This document shows, in pieces, positions 30,001-38,608 of a stretch of 64,000 bases of DNA (position 1 is the first letter of the stretch; every line of letters begins with the position of its first letter). The translations under genes and the position numbers were made by a program. The notes beneath the pieces were generated by a model that was given only the letters and a program-made list of their open reading frames with translations, did no database searches and was not told the origin of the DNA. Origin of the DNA: JBPOFY01 sp051252415 (lineage in GTDB: Bacteria > Verrucomicrobiota > Verrucomicrobiia > Opitutales > Coraliomargaritaceae); the NCBI GenBank assembly GCA_051252415.1, contig JBPOGA010000011.1, forward strand, positions 1 through 64,000, written 5' to 3'.

Positions 30001-31117
30001 TCATTTAGCGGAGTTTGAATCACCAGGCACCCCGAACTGGACGCGAGCCTATACGCTCTTGTCGGATGCTGCTACTGGTGTTCCCTATTTGCATACCCTA
30101 GTCGATGGTGCTGATTTCTGGGACCCCGAAGGGGATGCGGTGACGCTGATCTTGGGAGCCGGAGCGCCGAGTTGGTTGACGCTCGCAGAAGATCCTTCGA
30201 ATCCAGGAAGCTGGCTTTTGGAGGGCGTGCCAACGGAAACAACCGAAACGGAATATGAATTCGGACTGCTTGCTGCCGACGCGACATCCGGCGCGACTGA
30301 ACGAATCGTGCATCTAACAGTCGAGGGAATCCCCGTGAATATTGCCTTGGCCGGTTTAGCGACGCAAAGTTCGACTGATTTTGACGGAGTTCCGTCCCGC
30401 GCCATTGATGGCGATACCAATGGATCTTATGGCCAAGATTCTGTTACCCACACTACAGATGAAGCCCAACCTTGGTGGCGTGTCGACTTGGGCACTGCCT
30501 ACGCAATCGATGAGATCGTTATCTGGAACCGTAGCGGTAGCACCAGCATTCGCCTAATCGATTTCGACGTCTTCATTCTCGATGGTGGAGACAGTATTGT
30601 TTGGTCAAGCTACCAAGCCAACTCCCCCGATCCCTCAGTCAGTCTCCTTCCTGCAGGCACCACAGGTCAGCATGTAATGGTGCAGCTAAGAGGCACCGAG
30701 GCACTGAGCCTGGCCGAAGTGCAGATCTTTGGGAATCTCGCTTCCGACCAAGCGCTCTGGCGTTTCGACAACTTCGGCATCTATGACAACACCGGCATCG
30801 CGGCAGATACCTACGATACGGATTTCGACGGAAATCTCAATTTGATCGAATACGCGACAGGAACCGACCCCAACACCCCGGGACCCTCTCCATTTACTAT
30901 TCAGTCGGATGGTGGATCCGGATTTGAAGTTGTCTTCGACCGGATTTTGAACCCCGCCCTGAACTATTTCGTAGAGGGAACTAGTATCCTCCCAGCCACT
31001 AGTTGGGATCCCATCTGGTCCGGCACCGGCACGAGCGCGGGCACAGTCACCGTTCCAGACACCCTCTGGCCCAGTGGAAATAACGAGTATTTCCTCCGCC
31101 TCCGAATCAGCTATTAG
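27011..31117 (+). CDS. Giant secreted protein: Ig-like domains, jelly-roll, GH29-like core, F-type lectin
   Basis: 1368 aa from ATG 27011, where a signal peptide begins (KKLKPLGIACLASMAIGTAQA); the frame extends upstream to 26924 without support. In order: N-terminal module ITWDPPV... (about 30-210), two Ig-like domains with 'VTGLEESDF' style motifs (211-305 and 310-400), a jelly-roll module (406-622), the GH29-like core (625-1005) with FCYAEFVLKDFALRYGHLID then WIWDS, a cadherin/He_PIG domain (1007-1107), an F-type-lectin/CBM47-like module (1108-1243), and a C-terminal DTDFDGNLNLIEYATGTDP module. The lectin part (ATQSSTDFDG, SRAIDGDTNGSYG, PWWRVDLG, IWNRSGSTSIRL) keeps the His and Arg positions expected for fucose binding. 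Probably an extracellular fucan-binding hydrolase. Its core is the most divergent of the three paralogues. Confidence 0.75.
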   Translation: MKLPSRKLKKLKPLGIACLASMAIGTAQAADITWDPPVAITAATDVSTTGVLVEAVNPTKTSTLSPVINGVTFDASTEGVVMGSGAESANYFTPDTGNPDYNSLLQSFSWGSDELYPGVGVGSGNLLPGQQYLIQLWYSDYRTNDHGSNEVTYGDGNGNLSAPLNDQRITGYFTADSGYQTITASRYNPITDTTGTGYCNAYQIRQLSSFPVPTLSTSSNSVSGNFSVNIDFSEAVTGLEESDFSVVNGAVQTSSLNGSGANWSVIIDPIATGDVSVTLPASSVIDGESESNLESNNLVTTYVAPGSAQPIATLSTPLVEADQPYSVYINFTEPVTGLELNDFLITNGMLSKLSGSGASYSILVTPFSSGDVTLNLAEDSVTDLNDNLQNPPSNVLVRAYSGPQSTLLYRDYFDNDTLAVNTSGIGGGAVNRTIQSHAWTDDGDANFITNGTTDTQRALLYSENAFQSDTGFRLTVAYTTGSIEDLGSHNLSFGLISSDTDLASYNGFNPYQADTSVYSIGANVTADGGTATRGLNFTDGSTTTTLDESGTRVQFATGESTEVTIEIGVGGYWCYRINGIYEASGVLLEGFDLTKDYHVVVYGQDDDGGGKAIQSISLKRAYALGERAAHLRGTWASVDHDDFDSVSDFKTLDTLYARFNEGSVVSGNHSVPHKLLERLALEGWDGTATPITSVVPTWGDLSLDEPETDVEHDQMLAIKALGFKVKVYSNSEQFVGSNTTEIDAFVVRWKEWCDNDPEAQAFINSQPYHTNVWNSSTQLYDTPGPANRKYCFCYAEFVLKDFALRYGHLIDSWIWDSAADLVANGDVNNGVLEDQRIFQAFANAVHAGNPEIPLAFNLGRSNGNYPSYPFQQPTHFDDFTFGHAFGGNNNHAAKPPDGNQFNLNYQHITRMTATDGFVHVGGNQDFDELVVGNFHSKLGPISWRYSNPPAWEQVDFNQWNLEAMQAGGSMTWSGATTRSNTSSIYSEAYAILAGLDAHLAEFESPGTPNWTRAYTLLSDAATGVPYLHTLVDGADFWDPEGDAVTLILGAGAPSWLTLAEDPSNPGSWLLEGVPTETTETEYEFGLLAADATSGATERIVHLTVEGIPVNIALAGLATQSSTDFDGVPSRAIDGDTNGSYGQDSVTHTTDEAQPWWRVDLGTAYAIDEIVIWNRSGSTSIRLIDFDVFILDGGDSIVWSSYQANSPDPSVSLLPAGTTGQHVMVQLRGTEALSLAEVQIFGNLASDQALWRFDNFGIYDNTGIAADTYDTDFDGNLNLIEYATGTDPNTPGPSPFTIQSDGGSGFEVVFDRILNPALNYFVEGTSILPATSWDPIWSGTGTSAGTVTVPDTLWPSGNNEYFLRLRISY

Positions 31118-31257
31118 GCAGCGCAAAACACTAGAGTTACCATCGTCGCCTACAATCGTCCATAGAAGTTAACCTAATCGAACTATTCTACAAAAGAACC
31201 ACCTTGAATCATATTCATCCTAGGTGTTTAGTTCGCCCTCGTGGCAATCGTTTAATA

Positions 31258-34200
31258 ATGAAAGAACAGTCAACAAAGCTGAATAATTTCAAGATTCTCG
31301 GCACGGCATGCCTTGCCAGCTTGGCAATAGGCACCGCGCAGGCAGCAGACATTACCTGGGACCCTCCTGTGGCCATCGCCGCTGCAACGGATATTTCCAC
31401 TACGGGTGCCTTGGTTGAGGCGGTCAATCCTACTAAAACGAGCACAGTTAGCCCGGTCGTCAATGGGGTCACCTTCAATGCCTCTATCCAAGGTGCGGTG
31501 ATGAGCAATGCCGCCGACTCGGCCGACTTCTTTACACCCGATACCGGGAACACGGACTACAACTCTCTTCTCCAATCTTTTTCATGGGGATCGAATGAAC
31601 TCTACCCCGGCGTCGGTGTTGGAAGCGGCAACCTAATTTCGGGTCAGCAGTATCTGATCCAGCTTTGGTATAGTGACATGCGCACCAATGACCACGGCTC
31701 CAACGAGGTGACGTATGGCGACGGAAACAGCAATCTTAGTGCTCCCCTCAATGAACAGCTCATCACGGGTTACTTTACTGCCGACGGTGGCTACCAAACG
31801 ATTACAGCCTCAAGATACAATCCCATTACCGACACCACCGGCACAGGGTATTGTAATGCCTATCAGATCCGTCAATTGTCGAGCTTTCCAGTCCCGACGC
31901 TGTCTACTGCCAGTAATTCTGTTTCCGGAAATTTCAGCGTGAACATCGACTTTTCGGAAGCGGTGACCGGACTGGAAGAATCCGACTTTTCGGTTATTAA
32001 TGGGACAGTTCAGACATCCAGCCTTACCGGCTCGGGCGCAAACTGGTCGGTGATCATCGTTCCAACAGCCAGTGGTGACGTATCAGTCACCCTTCCGGCA
32101 GTTTCAGTGATCGATGGTGAAAGTGAATCCAATCTCGAATCCAATATTCTAGTGACGACCTATGTTGCGCCAGGTAGTGCTCAGCCGATTGCCACGCTGA
32201 GCACCCCGCTCGACAAGGTCTCTGTGGCCTACACGGTCCACATCACTTTTACCGAGGCCGTCACGGGATTGGAACTGAGCGACTTCATCATCTCCAACGG
32301 AACGCTTTCCGACTTATCCGGCTCGGGTGCGAGCTATTCGGTTCTGGTTACCCCGATCAGCCAGGGCGATGTGACGCTCAGTCTGCCCGCTGGTTCTGTG
32401 ACTGATACCGATGGCGATAACCTGCAAAACCCCACCTCCAATGAATTGGTTCGAGACTACGGTCGCGCCAACTGGCTCAGGGGTGCCTGGGGCATCAACT
32501 GGAAGCCTGTAGATTTGTATAACGGAGGGCATGAAGGATTATCAATTGAACCATTTCTCGATCAGATCAGTGACTTAAGGACAGTCGACTATCTTCAAAT
32601 CCATCTAGGAGAATCGTCCATTAAGTCTTCGGTTCATATGGGGCCCCACGATTTACTGGAGAGCTTCTGGCAGGGCGACACGGATGTAAACGGAGATCCC
32701 TTGAACCTAGTAGTGCCTCGCGCCTCGTTTGGAGAGGATCCTTTCTTGGAGATCATCAAGGCCACACGGGCTGCTGGTATGCGGGTCCAGGTTTACGTCA
32801 ATAGCTCGAATATGCTTTCGCGTGATGGTCCAGGCGGTTCCAATCCTTCCTATATCCCGAATATTACCGAGCGTTGGAAGGCATGGTGCGATACCGATCC
32901 TGACGCTCAGGCCTTTATCGCAAGTCAGTCATACCATACCATGGCGGGCTTCCCTGAGCGCCCCTACATGTTTTGCTATGCGGAGTTTGTGCTGAAGGTC
33001 TACGCGATCCGCTATGGTGATTTGATCGATGGTTGGTGTTTTGATTCCGGAAGATGGATGGTGGACAATGGCGACAATGCCACAAACGGCGTGGCCGCAG
33101 ATCAACTGCTCTATCAGGCGTTTGCGGATGCCTGTCAGGCTGGAAATCCACACGCGGCGATCTCTTTTCAAAACAGTCCTGAGCGAGATACGGAGGAGCT
33201 GAATCCATTCTCCGAAGCAGTTCATGCGGATGACTACATGTTCGGTCATCCTTACAACGGCGGGAAGGATGGCGGAAGTCATATCATCGGAGATCCACCG
33301 CTTTATGACCGGAACTACGCTCATATTCAAAAAATTACGGAAACCAACGGCAATGTGCATGCAGGTATCGACCCGCAGGTCTGGACCTGGGATGACAAAG
33401 TTGTCGGCCATTACGACCCGCCCATGAGCACCACTTCATGGAACGGTGGTAATACGGCGGCGCTGACCGATGCCGAATTCAATCTTTGGAATCTGGAAGC
33501 GATGCAGGGCGGCGGCGCTATTTCTTGGGGACTCCCCTTGGTATCTAAATCAGGGACCAATGAACAACTTGTAGCCAAAGCTTGGGCCTTGGCTCAATTA
33601 ACGCAAATGGATGCTCATTTACGTGAGTTGGAATCTCCAGGGACTCCTAATTGGGCGAGAGCTTATACTGTGTTGCCGGATGCTGCTATTAGCACTCCCT
33701 ATTCCCATACACTGGTCGAGAATACTGATTTCTGGGATCCCGAAGAGGATGCTGTGACGTTGAGCCTGGGGGCCGGAGCGCCGAGTTGGTTGACGCTCGC
33801 AGAAGATCCTTCGAATCCGGGAAGCTGGCTTTTGGAGGGCGTGCCAACGGAAACAACCGAAACTGAATATGAATTCGGACTACTTGCTGCCGACGCGACA
33901 TCCGGCGCGACTGAACGAATCGTGCATCTAACAGTCGAGGGAATCCCCGTGAATATTGCCTTGGCCGGTGTAGCGACGCAAAGCTCAACTGATTTTGACG
34001 GGGAGGCTCCCCGAGCCATTGATGGCGATACCAATGGTTCTTATGGCCAAGATTCTGTGACCCACACTACAGATGAAGCCCAACCTTGGTGGCGTGTTGA
34101 CTTGGGCACTGCCTACGCAATCGATGAGATCATCATATGGAACCGCAGCGGCAGCACCAGTATTCGCCTAATCGATTTCGACGTCTTCATTCTCGATGGT

Positions 34201-34731
34201 GGAGACAGTATTGTCTGGTCAAACTACCAGGCCAACTCCCCCGATCCCTCAGTCAGTCTCCTTCCTGCAGGCATCACAGGTCAGCATGTGATGGTGCAGC
34301 TAAGAGGCACCGAAGCACTGAGCCTGGCCGAAGTGCAGGTCTTTGGAAGTCTCGCTTCCGACCAAGCGCTCTGGCGTTTCGACAACTTCGGCATCTATGA
34401 CAACACCGGCATCGCGGCAGATACCTACGATACGGATTTCGACGGAAATCTCAATTTGATCGAATACGCGACAGGAACCGACCCCAACACCCCGGGACCC
34501 TCTCCATTTACTATTCAGTCGGATGGTGGATCCGGATTTGAAGTTGTCTTCGACCGGATTTTGAACCCCGCCCTGAACTATTTCGTAGAGGGAACTAGTA
34601 TCCTCCCAGCCACTAGCTGGGATCCCATCTGGTCCGAATCTGGCACGAGCGCGGGGACAGTCACCGTGCCAGACACCCTCTGGCCCAGTGGACATAACGA
34701 GTATTTCCTCCGCCTCCGAATCAGCTATTAG
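31258..34731 (+). CDS. Giant secreted protein, tandem paralogue with GH29-like core and F-type lectin
   Basis: 1157 aa from ATG 31258 (signal peptide ILGTACLASLAIGTAQA). Order: N-terminal module (30-211), two Ig-like domains (211-303, 310-400), GH29-like core (402-795), cadherin/He_PIG domain (796-896), F-type-lectin/CBM47-like module (897-1031), C-terminal module (1032-1157). It lacks the jelly-roll domain of its neighbour. Its core is closer to that of the protein at 792 (both share WLRGAWG or WMRGAWG, FWQGDTD or LWQGDTD, and LNLVVPRAS or INLVVPRAS) than to the adjacent gene. The 5' and 3' thirds are almost identical in DNA to the adjacent gene. Candidate catalytic Asp is in RYGDLIDGWCFDS. 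Probable function: extracellular attack on fucose-rich polysaccharide, inferred. Confidence 0.75.
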   Translation: MKEQSTKLNNFKILGTACLASLAIGTAQAADITWDPPVAIAAATDISTTGALVEAVNPTKTSTVSPVVNGVTFNASIQGAVMSNAADSADFFTPDTGNTDYNSLLQSFSWGSNELYPGVGVGSGNLISGQQYLIQLWYSDMRTNDHGSNEVTYGDGNSNLSAPLNEQLITGYFTADGGYQTITASRYNPITDTTGTGYCNAYQIRQLSSFPVPTLSTASNSVSGNFSVNIDFSEAVTGLEESDFSVINGTVQTSSLTGSGANWSVIIVPTASGDVSVTLPAVSVIDGESESNLESNILVTTYVAPGSAQPIATLSTPLDKVSVAYTVHITFTEAVTGLELSDFIISNGTLSDLSGSGASYSVLVTPISQGDVTLSLPAGSVTDTDGDNLQNPTSNELVRDYGRANWLRGAWGINWKPVDLYNGGHEGLSIEPFLDQISDLRTVDYLQIHLGESSIKSSVHMGPHDLLESFWQGDTDVNGDPLNLVVPRASFGEDPFLEIIKATRAAGMRVQVYVNSSNMLSRDGPGGSNPSYIPNITERWKAWCDTDPDAQAFIASQSYHTMAGFPERPYMFCYAEFVLKVYAIRYGDLIDGWCFDSGRWMVDNGDNATNGVAADQLLYQAFADACQAGNPHAAISFQNSPERDTEELNPFSEAVHADDYMFGHPYNGGKDGGSHIIGDPPLYDRNYAHIQKITETNGNVHAGIDPQVWTWDDKVVGHYDPPMSTTSWNGGNTAALTDAEFNLWNLEAMQGGGAISWGLPLVSKSGTNEQLVAKAWALAQLTQMDAHLRELESPGTPNWARAYTVLPDAAISTPYSHTLVENTDFWDPEEDAVTLSLGAGAPSWLTLAEDPSNPGSWLLEGVPTETTETEYEFGLLAADATSGATERIVHLTVEGIPVNIALAGVATQSSTDFDGEAPRAIDGDTNGSYGQDSVTHTTDEAQPWWRVDLGTAYAIDEIIIWNRSGSTSIRLIDFDVFILDGGDSIVWSNYQANSPDPSVSLLPAGITGQHVMVQLRGTEALSLAEVQVFGSLASDQALWRFDNFGIYDNTGIAADTYDTDFDGNLNLIEYATGTDPNTPGPSPFTIQSDGGSGFEVVFDRILNPALNYFVEGTSILPATSWDPIWSESGTSAGTVTVPDTLWPSGHNEYFLRLRISY

Positions 34732-34833
34732 GGTGCTCTGCGTTTAGTTTGAATGGTTCCGGTAGGGCGTGCTCGTGGTTCGACGAGTCACCACCCTAAG
34801 CCTGCCGAAGCATCGAGCGCGTGGCACTCAACA

Positions 34834-34913
34834 GTAGTCGGGTTGACTTTAGTCGCCCGACAGAATCGGCAATACAGCACAGAATGTCAGGCGGCTGAAG
34901 CCAACCTGACTAC
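34834..34913. repeat. REP-like palindrome, family A, copy 3
   Basis: 80 bp, arms as in copy 1, with a few substitutions in the loop (ATACAGCACAGAATG). Confidence 0.85.
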
Positions 34914-35042
34914 GAATATGGAAGTCCAATCACCTAATAGTATAGCTGTATTGGAAACCAATTTCGGCCAGCGCCCCCGCAGGAATCCACATATTTGTAG
35001 CACGTGCTTCTATGCGAAGCATCGAGCGCGCGGCACTCCACT

Positions 35043-35122
35043 GTAGTCGGGTTGACTTTAGTCGCCCGACAGAATCGACAATACGGCACAAAATGTCAGG
35101 CGGCTAAAGCCAACCTGACTAC
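35043..35122. repeat. REP-like palindrome, family A, copy 4
   Basis: 80 bp, differing from copy 2 at only a few positions. Confidence 0.85.
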
Positions 35123-35240
35123 GCACATGAAAGTCCAATCACTCATTGGGAACCAATTTCGCCCAGCGTTCCCTAACAGGGAAAACACATACTTGTAGCA
35201 CGTGCTTCTATGCGAAGCATCGAGCGCGTGGCACTCAACA

Positions 35241-35320
35241 GTAGTCGGGTTGACTTTAGTCGCCCGACAGAATCGGCAATACGGCACAAAATGTCAGGCG
35301 GCTAAAGCCAACCTGACTAC
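35241..35320. repeat. REP-like palindrome, family A, copy 5
   Basis: 80 bp, nearly identical to copies 3 and 4. Confidence 0.85.
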
Positions 35321-35383
35321 GCACATGAAAGTCCAATCACCCAGGGGAACCAAGTTCGTCCCCCTGCTCCCGCTCTACACGCG

Positions 35384-35746
35384 CTACAGCTCTGTCTCGC
35401 GAACAATGAATGCCGACGACTTAGAGTGATCGATAAAGTTGCCCTCATCTTTCAGCAAGGCTGGCCCGAGCTGTTGCATTTCCGGAGAGCTCATCGCCTC
35501 CATCAAGTCTTCCTCCGACTCAAACCAAACTTCAGCCACACCATCGTATGCAGGCCGCATTCCACGCGACATCTGTAACCCCTCATTCAAAGGCGAGTTC
35601 AAGGTATGCGATTGCACATACTTCTTCGCCCGCATGGTTTCCGCATTCTCCATGAAAAACGGCCCATGCTTATTCAACCAATAGTCCTGAAACTCCTCAC
35701 GAGTTAAATCAGGGTGACGGGTGCAGCACATTATGAATTTGATCAT
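35384..35746 (-). CDS. EthD-family protein
   Basis: 120 aa. The dimeric alpha/beta-barrel EthD pattern is clear: IKFIMCCTRHPDLTREEFQDYW, then NKHGPFF, then GVAEVWFESEEDLMEAM and a C-terminal DHSKSSAFIV. EthD members are small proteins linked to degradation pathways or of unknown role. There is no pathway gene next to it, so its job is not known. It is a single-gene unit on the minus strand, 3' to the REP array. Confidence 0.85.
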   Translation of the reverse strand: MIKFIMCCTRHPDLTREEFQDYWLNKHGPFFMENAETMRAKKYVQSHTLNSPLNEGLQMSRGMRPAYDGVAEVWFESEEDLMEAMSSPEMQQLGPALLKDEGNFIDHSKSSAFIVRETEL

Positions 35747-35837
35747 TTTAGTATATGGTTTTGTGGGGTTAATTTGTGAACATCAAATCCGCGCGACGAC
35801 GGCGTTAGCTAGCGTTGTATGCAATGCTTTGTTCGAA

Positions 35838-36557
35838 TTATTTTTCTTTGTTTGAATTATAGAACATTCCTCGTATACCCTTGGACTTTTCTATCCCTGT
35901 CATTAATGCAACAGCTTCATCGTATGCTGCTTTACTCGGACGTGTGTCGTCGAATTTCATGTTGTAGTCCTGCACTATTCTGAATGCCTCAAAATAATCT
36001 GAAGATGATAAAAGAACAGCCAAGCCACTCATGCCTTGATCAAATTCTTTTTTGGCTTCGTTCAATTTTCGTGAAGCACCATCAATGCTTTTCTTTTCGG
36101 AATACTCCCACCCAGGATTGTAATCATCAGTGATTTTCGGATCCCATTCTTTGGCAAGTCGAAGGCTTACTAAGAAATTCTCCGGTCGCCGCATAATCTC
36201 GGGATTAATGGAGGATCCCAGTTGGCTGGAAAGTGCACCAAAAAGTATCATGGGGCTATCACCCCCGGTTCCAACAGGCGGAAATACTTCCTTGTCAAAC
36301 TGAGCTCGGAATTTGGCTACGTAGAATAAATAAGCGGAGTTCGTAAAGTCTTCATTCTGGAGAGCAGCACCTGAAGCCATGAAAAGAGAGATTGCCGTAA
36401 CTTCGTCAGCTTTTTGAATAATCGTTTCGAGCGCCTTGGTTGATTCATCGCCACCTGCCATCAAGGCTTTATAGAGTTTGTTCTCTTCTTCAGGAGTCGC
36501 CATCGCAGACAGGGCAATAACCAAGTAAGCGACTATGAGTTGTATCAAGCTGTTCAT
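35838..36557 (-). CDS. Secreted protein of unknown function
   Basis: 239 aa with a signal peptide (LIQLIVAYLVIALSAMA). The mature part is mostly helical and contains no motif I know. It begins 1 bp after the stop codon of the preceding gene (36559-37224), so the two are surely co-transcribed. Residues NEAKKEFDQGMSGLAVLLSSSDYFEAF suggest a helical-repeat arrangement, but I do not recognise the family. The pairing of two exported proteins suggests they work together. Confidence 0.65.
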   Translation of the reverse strand: MNSLIQLIVAYLVIALSAMATPEEENKLYKALMAGGDESTKALETIIQKADEVTAISLFMASGAALQNEDFTNSAYLFYVAKFRAQFDKEVFPPVGTGGDSPMILFGALSSQLGSSINPEIMRRPENFLVSLRLAKEWDPKITDDYNPGWEYSEKKSIDGASRKLNEAKKEFDQGMSGLAVLLSSSDYFEAFRIVQDYNMKFDDTRPSKAAYDEAVALMTGIEKSKGIRGMFYNSNKEK

Positions 36558-36558
36558 T

Positions 36559-37224
36559 TTATTCCGCCCTCAAGATTGGTTCTAATTTCTTCGGATACAA
36601 GGAGCTTTCTAGTGCAGCAGTATTCAAGTGAATTGATTCAATTATCTTAGCGGCCTTTCGTCTCACCCTCGACAATGAGTGCTTTGGGAACAATGCGTCA
36701 TGCTTTACGTCCCATGTCGTGAGCAAAGAATACTCATTTTTGCCATCACCCTCTAGGGCTTCTTGAGCCCAAACAGTTGCTTCTCGAATACCTGTTGTGC
36801 CTCTCTCCACGCAATTAACTTGTAGCATAATGCTTTCTTCTGTGGTCGGGATGTAAATTGTAACTTGAAAAGTATAGCCAGTTGGGTCTTGGGGAAATGC
36901 ATTTAAAACATACCCCGCCCAAACTCCGTCATCTAAAAAGACTCCTTTAGCTTCTACCAAAATCGCATCTGTATTTTCAGTTGCAACGGCAAAAGTTTCA
37001 GTAAACTTATTCGAATTCCTCGGGTCGGGCAAATCGGATGGGTATGGTATTCGAAAAGCAGTAAGAAGGTCTCTATCTTCGTCCAAAAAGATAACTTTTT
37101 CTTTTTCACGCTTAAATTCGTGATGGTTCGACGTATCAACATCTACCTTTTCGAAAAAAGTTTCGGCTCCTAATTGTAGAAGTAGAAAAAATGTTACTAG
37201 AGCTGCAATGACTTTATTTTTCAT
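36559..37224 (-). CDS. Secreted protein of unknown function
   Basis: 221 aa with an N-terminal signal peptide (VIAALVTFFLLLQLGAE). The remainder has alternating strands and a helical end (VRRKAAKIIESIHLNTAALESS) and no recognised domain. Adjacent genes on the same strand are also small and unknown. The upstream gap is about 70 bp. Confidence 0.65.
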   Translation of the reverse strand: MKNKVIAALVTFFLLLQLGAETFFEKVDVDTSNHHEFKREKEKVIFLDEDRDLLTAFRIPYPSDLPDPRNSNKFTETFAVATENTDAILVEAKGVFLDDGVWAGYVLNAFPQDPTGYTFQVTIYIPTTEESIMLQVNCVERGTTGIREATVWAQEALEGDGKNEYSLLTTWDVKHDALFPKHSLSRVRRKAAKIIESIHLNTAALESSLYPKKLEPILRAE

Positions 37225-37297
37225 TTTTTATAACGTGAAGGTTTGGATATTTGAGCACCCGCGAAATGCATCTTCATATTCCGATTGCATGTTTTTT

Positions 37298-37675
37298 TTA
37301 GCCTCGGCGAAATCGTTCGATCTCTCTGACCATTAAAAATATCAAAATGATGGCGAGTAGGGTTACGATGGCAATGTCTGTGGAGATCCCTTCTTTGAAC
37401 ATGGTAGCAATGTTCGCAATAACTATCCATACGCTTATTGTGAATACTATACATATACGAGGGATTGTGACTCGAACTTGACGTCTAATCATATCAAGCA
37501 GGATAAGGCCTATTTGCTCTTTTGCTTCATCTACTATTCCTTGATTTTCTTGAATTTTACTTAACTTTTCTGCGCGATTTGGCGTGCAATTAATGCAACA
37601 GTAGATCTTTCCGTTTTCTTCAATTGGAGATGCTACGTGGCTAAGGTTTTTCCTGCAATTAGAGCATGTATTCAT
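37298..37675 (-). CDS. Zinc-ribbon-like membrane protein of unknown function
   Basis: 125 aa. The N-terminus has two paired-cysteine motifs (CSNC at residues 4-7 and CCINC around residues 27-31), which could bind zinc. They are followed by a charged linker and two hydrophobic segments (IPRICIVFTISVWIVIANIA, and IAIVTLLAIILIFLMV) predicted to span the membrane. The C-terminus is basic. I do not recognise the family. The gene is small and strongly AT-rich compared with neighbouring housekeeping genes. Confidence 0.55.
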   Translation of the reverse strand: MNTCSNCRKNLSHVASPIEENGKIYCCINCTPNRAEKLSKIQENQGIVDEAKEQIGLILLDMIRRQVRVTIPRICIVFTISVWIVIANIATMFKEGISTDIAIVTLLAIILIFLMVREIERFRRG

Positions 37676-37737
37676 ATTATTTCACGTCAGTTATGTCGCT
37701 CCGTTAGGCGTTATCCAGAAGTGGCTGGTTATGCCTT

Positions 37738-38292
37738 TTATTTTCTTTGGTCATATTCTCGAATCACAGCAATCAATTCATGACATTTGCGGAATAAAGG
37801 TGATAGCGACACTCTTCCATTTCCTAAGTCATCTTCTAAGAATTCTTCGCTACCAAGCACTCGACCGCTGCAAACGATGTAGAATCTAACATGGTTTAGT
37901 GCTGGAAGTGGAAACTGATCTGTATCTTTGAATTCCTTATAGAAGTAATTGCTAAACTCTATTAGTTCCTTGCTCGCTTTAGCCCCTTCTTCTCTCTGAC
38001 CTGCCCCTAGAAAGCCTCCGCCATTACTCATATATAGACTAGCGGAATTGTCGAAAGTGGAAACTACAGTGTAAGAGTTCGCGTCAGCAGTAGAAACGTC
38101 CATCACGAACCCGACAATTTGATCGTTAACGAACTGGTATTTTTTAGCTGATTCTGAATTGTGTAGATCAAAAACCAGCTGCCTCAAACCGAGATATGGA
38201 TTCTCCTTTTCCGTTTCAGAATTCTTCGTGCCGCCAAATAATTTGGAAAAAATACCCATAAATATTAATGTGGTTAAAAGTGCATTTCGCAT
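37738..38292 (-). CDS. Hypothetical protein
   Basis: 184 aa in the open frame. The Met at 38259 gives MGIFSKLFGGTKNSE, a common start for small cytosolic proteins, so the true product may be 173 aa; no good ribosome-binding site separates the two options. The protein has a beta-rich middle (SYTVVSTFDNSASLYMSNGGG) and a C-terminal helix (CHELIAVIREYDQ). I do not recognise the family and found no catalytic motif. Confidence 0.55.
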   Translation of the reverse strand: MRNALLTTLIFMGIFSKLFGGTKNSETEKENPYLGLRQLVFDLHNSESAKKYQFVNDQIVGFVMDVSTADANSYTVVSTFDNSASLYMSNGGGFLGAGQREEGAKASKELIEFSNYFYKEFKDTDQFPLPALNHVRFYIVCSGRVLGSEEFLEDDLGNGRVSLSPLFRKCHELIAVIREYDQRK

Positions 38293-38359
38293 AACGATCC
38301 GATCGTCTGTTTCTACCAGAGCGTGTGTGGGTTGAGGATGGATAGACGAGTCATACTGC

Positions 38360-38608
38360 TTATCTTCTTTTCAAAATTAAGCGAAAAGCGATGTAACCGA
38401 ATGGTGCGGCAAAAAGTATAACAATTCCAGCGTCAAAAAGCTCTGCTTTCGTTCGTGCTGCCTCCAAGGCCTTATTGTTCTCTTCACTCGGACTCTCTTG
38501 ATAGTCGGAGATTGCTTCTTGCAGAAAGCCATAAGACCTCGCCTCAATAGATGTGGTGCACAGGTAGAAGATAATGGTTGTCGCTGCTATGATTCCCTTT
38601 GATTTCAT
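38360..38608 (-). CDS. Small membrane-anchored protein
   Basis: 82 aa. A signal peptide (GIIAATTIIFYLCTTSIEA) is followed by a polar segment rich in Glu and Asn, then a C-terminal transmembrane helix (GIVILFAAPFGYIAFRLIL) ending KRR. This signal-plus-single-helix layout occurs in many small proteins, so the family cannot be named. It is the first of five minus-strand genes. Confidence 0.5.
   Translation of the reverse strand: MKSKGIIAATTIIFYLCTTSIEARSYGFLQEAISDYQESPSEENNKALEAARTKAELFDAGIVILFAAPFGYIAFRLILKRR

Larger units (their letters stand above)
34732..35383. other. Intergenic region: array of three REP-like units
   Basis: No gene. Three units of about 200 bp, each centred on a family A palindrome, fill the gap between the giant protein gene and the EthD gene. 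The units share the sequence around TAGCACGTGCTTCTATGCG on the left, and the same array type lies on the other side of the paralogue pair at 26.4-26.8 kb. Confidence 0.7.

Noticed and set aside
26491..35320. REP arrays as a CRISPR array
   Set aside because: Units are about 200 bp, palindromic and few, with similar rather than unique spacers, and no cas gene is present.
37690..37735. Integron attC-like motif (GTTAGGCGTTAT) between two small unknown genes, and GCGTTAGC at 35795
   Set aside because: The core sites are alone; no matching partner core site (RYYYAAC with GTTRRRY) lies at a proper distance, other gaps in the block lack it, and no integrase is present.
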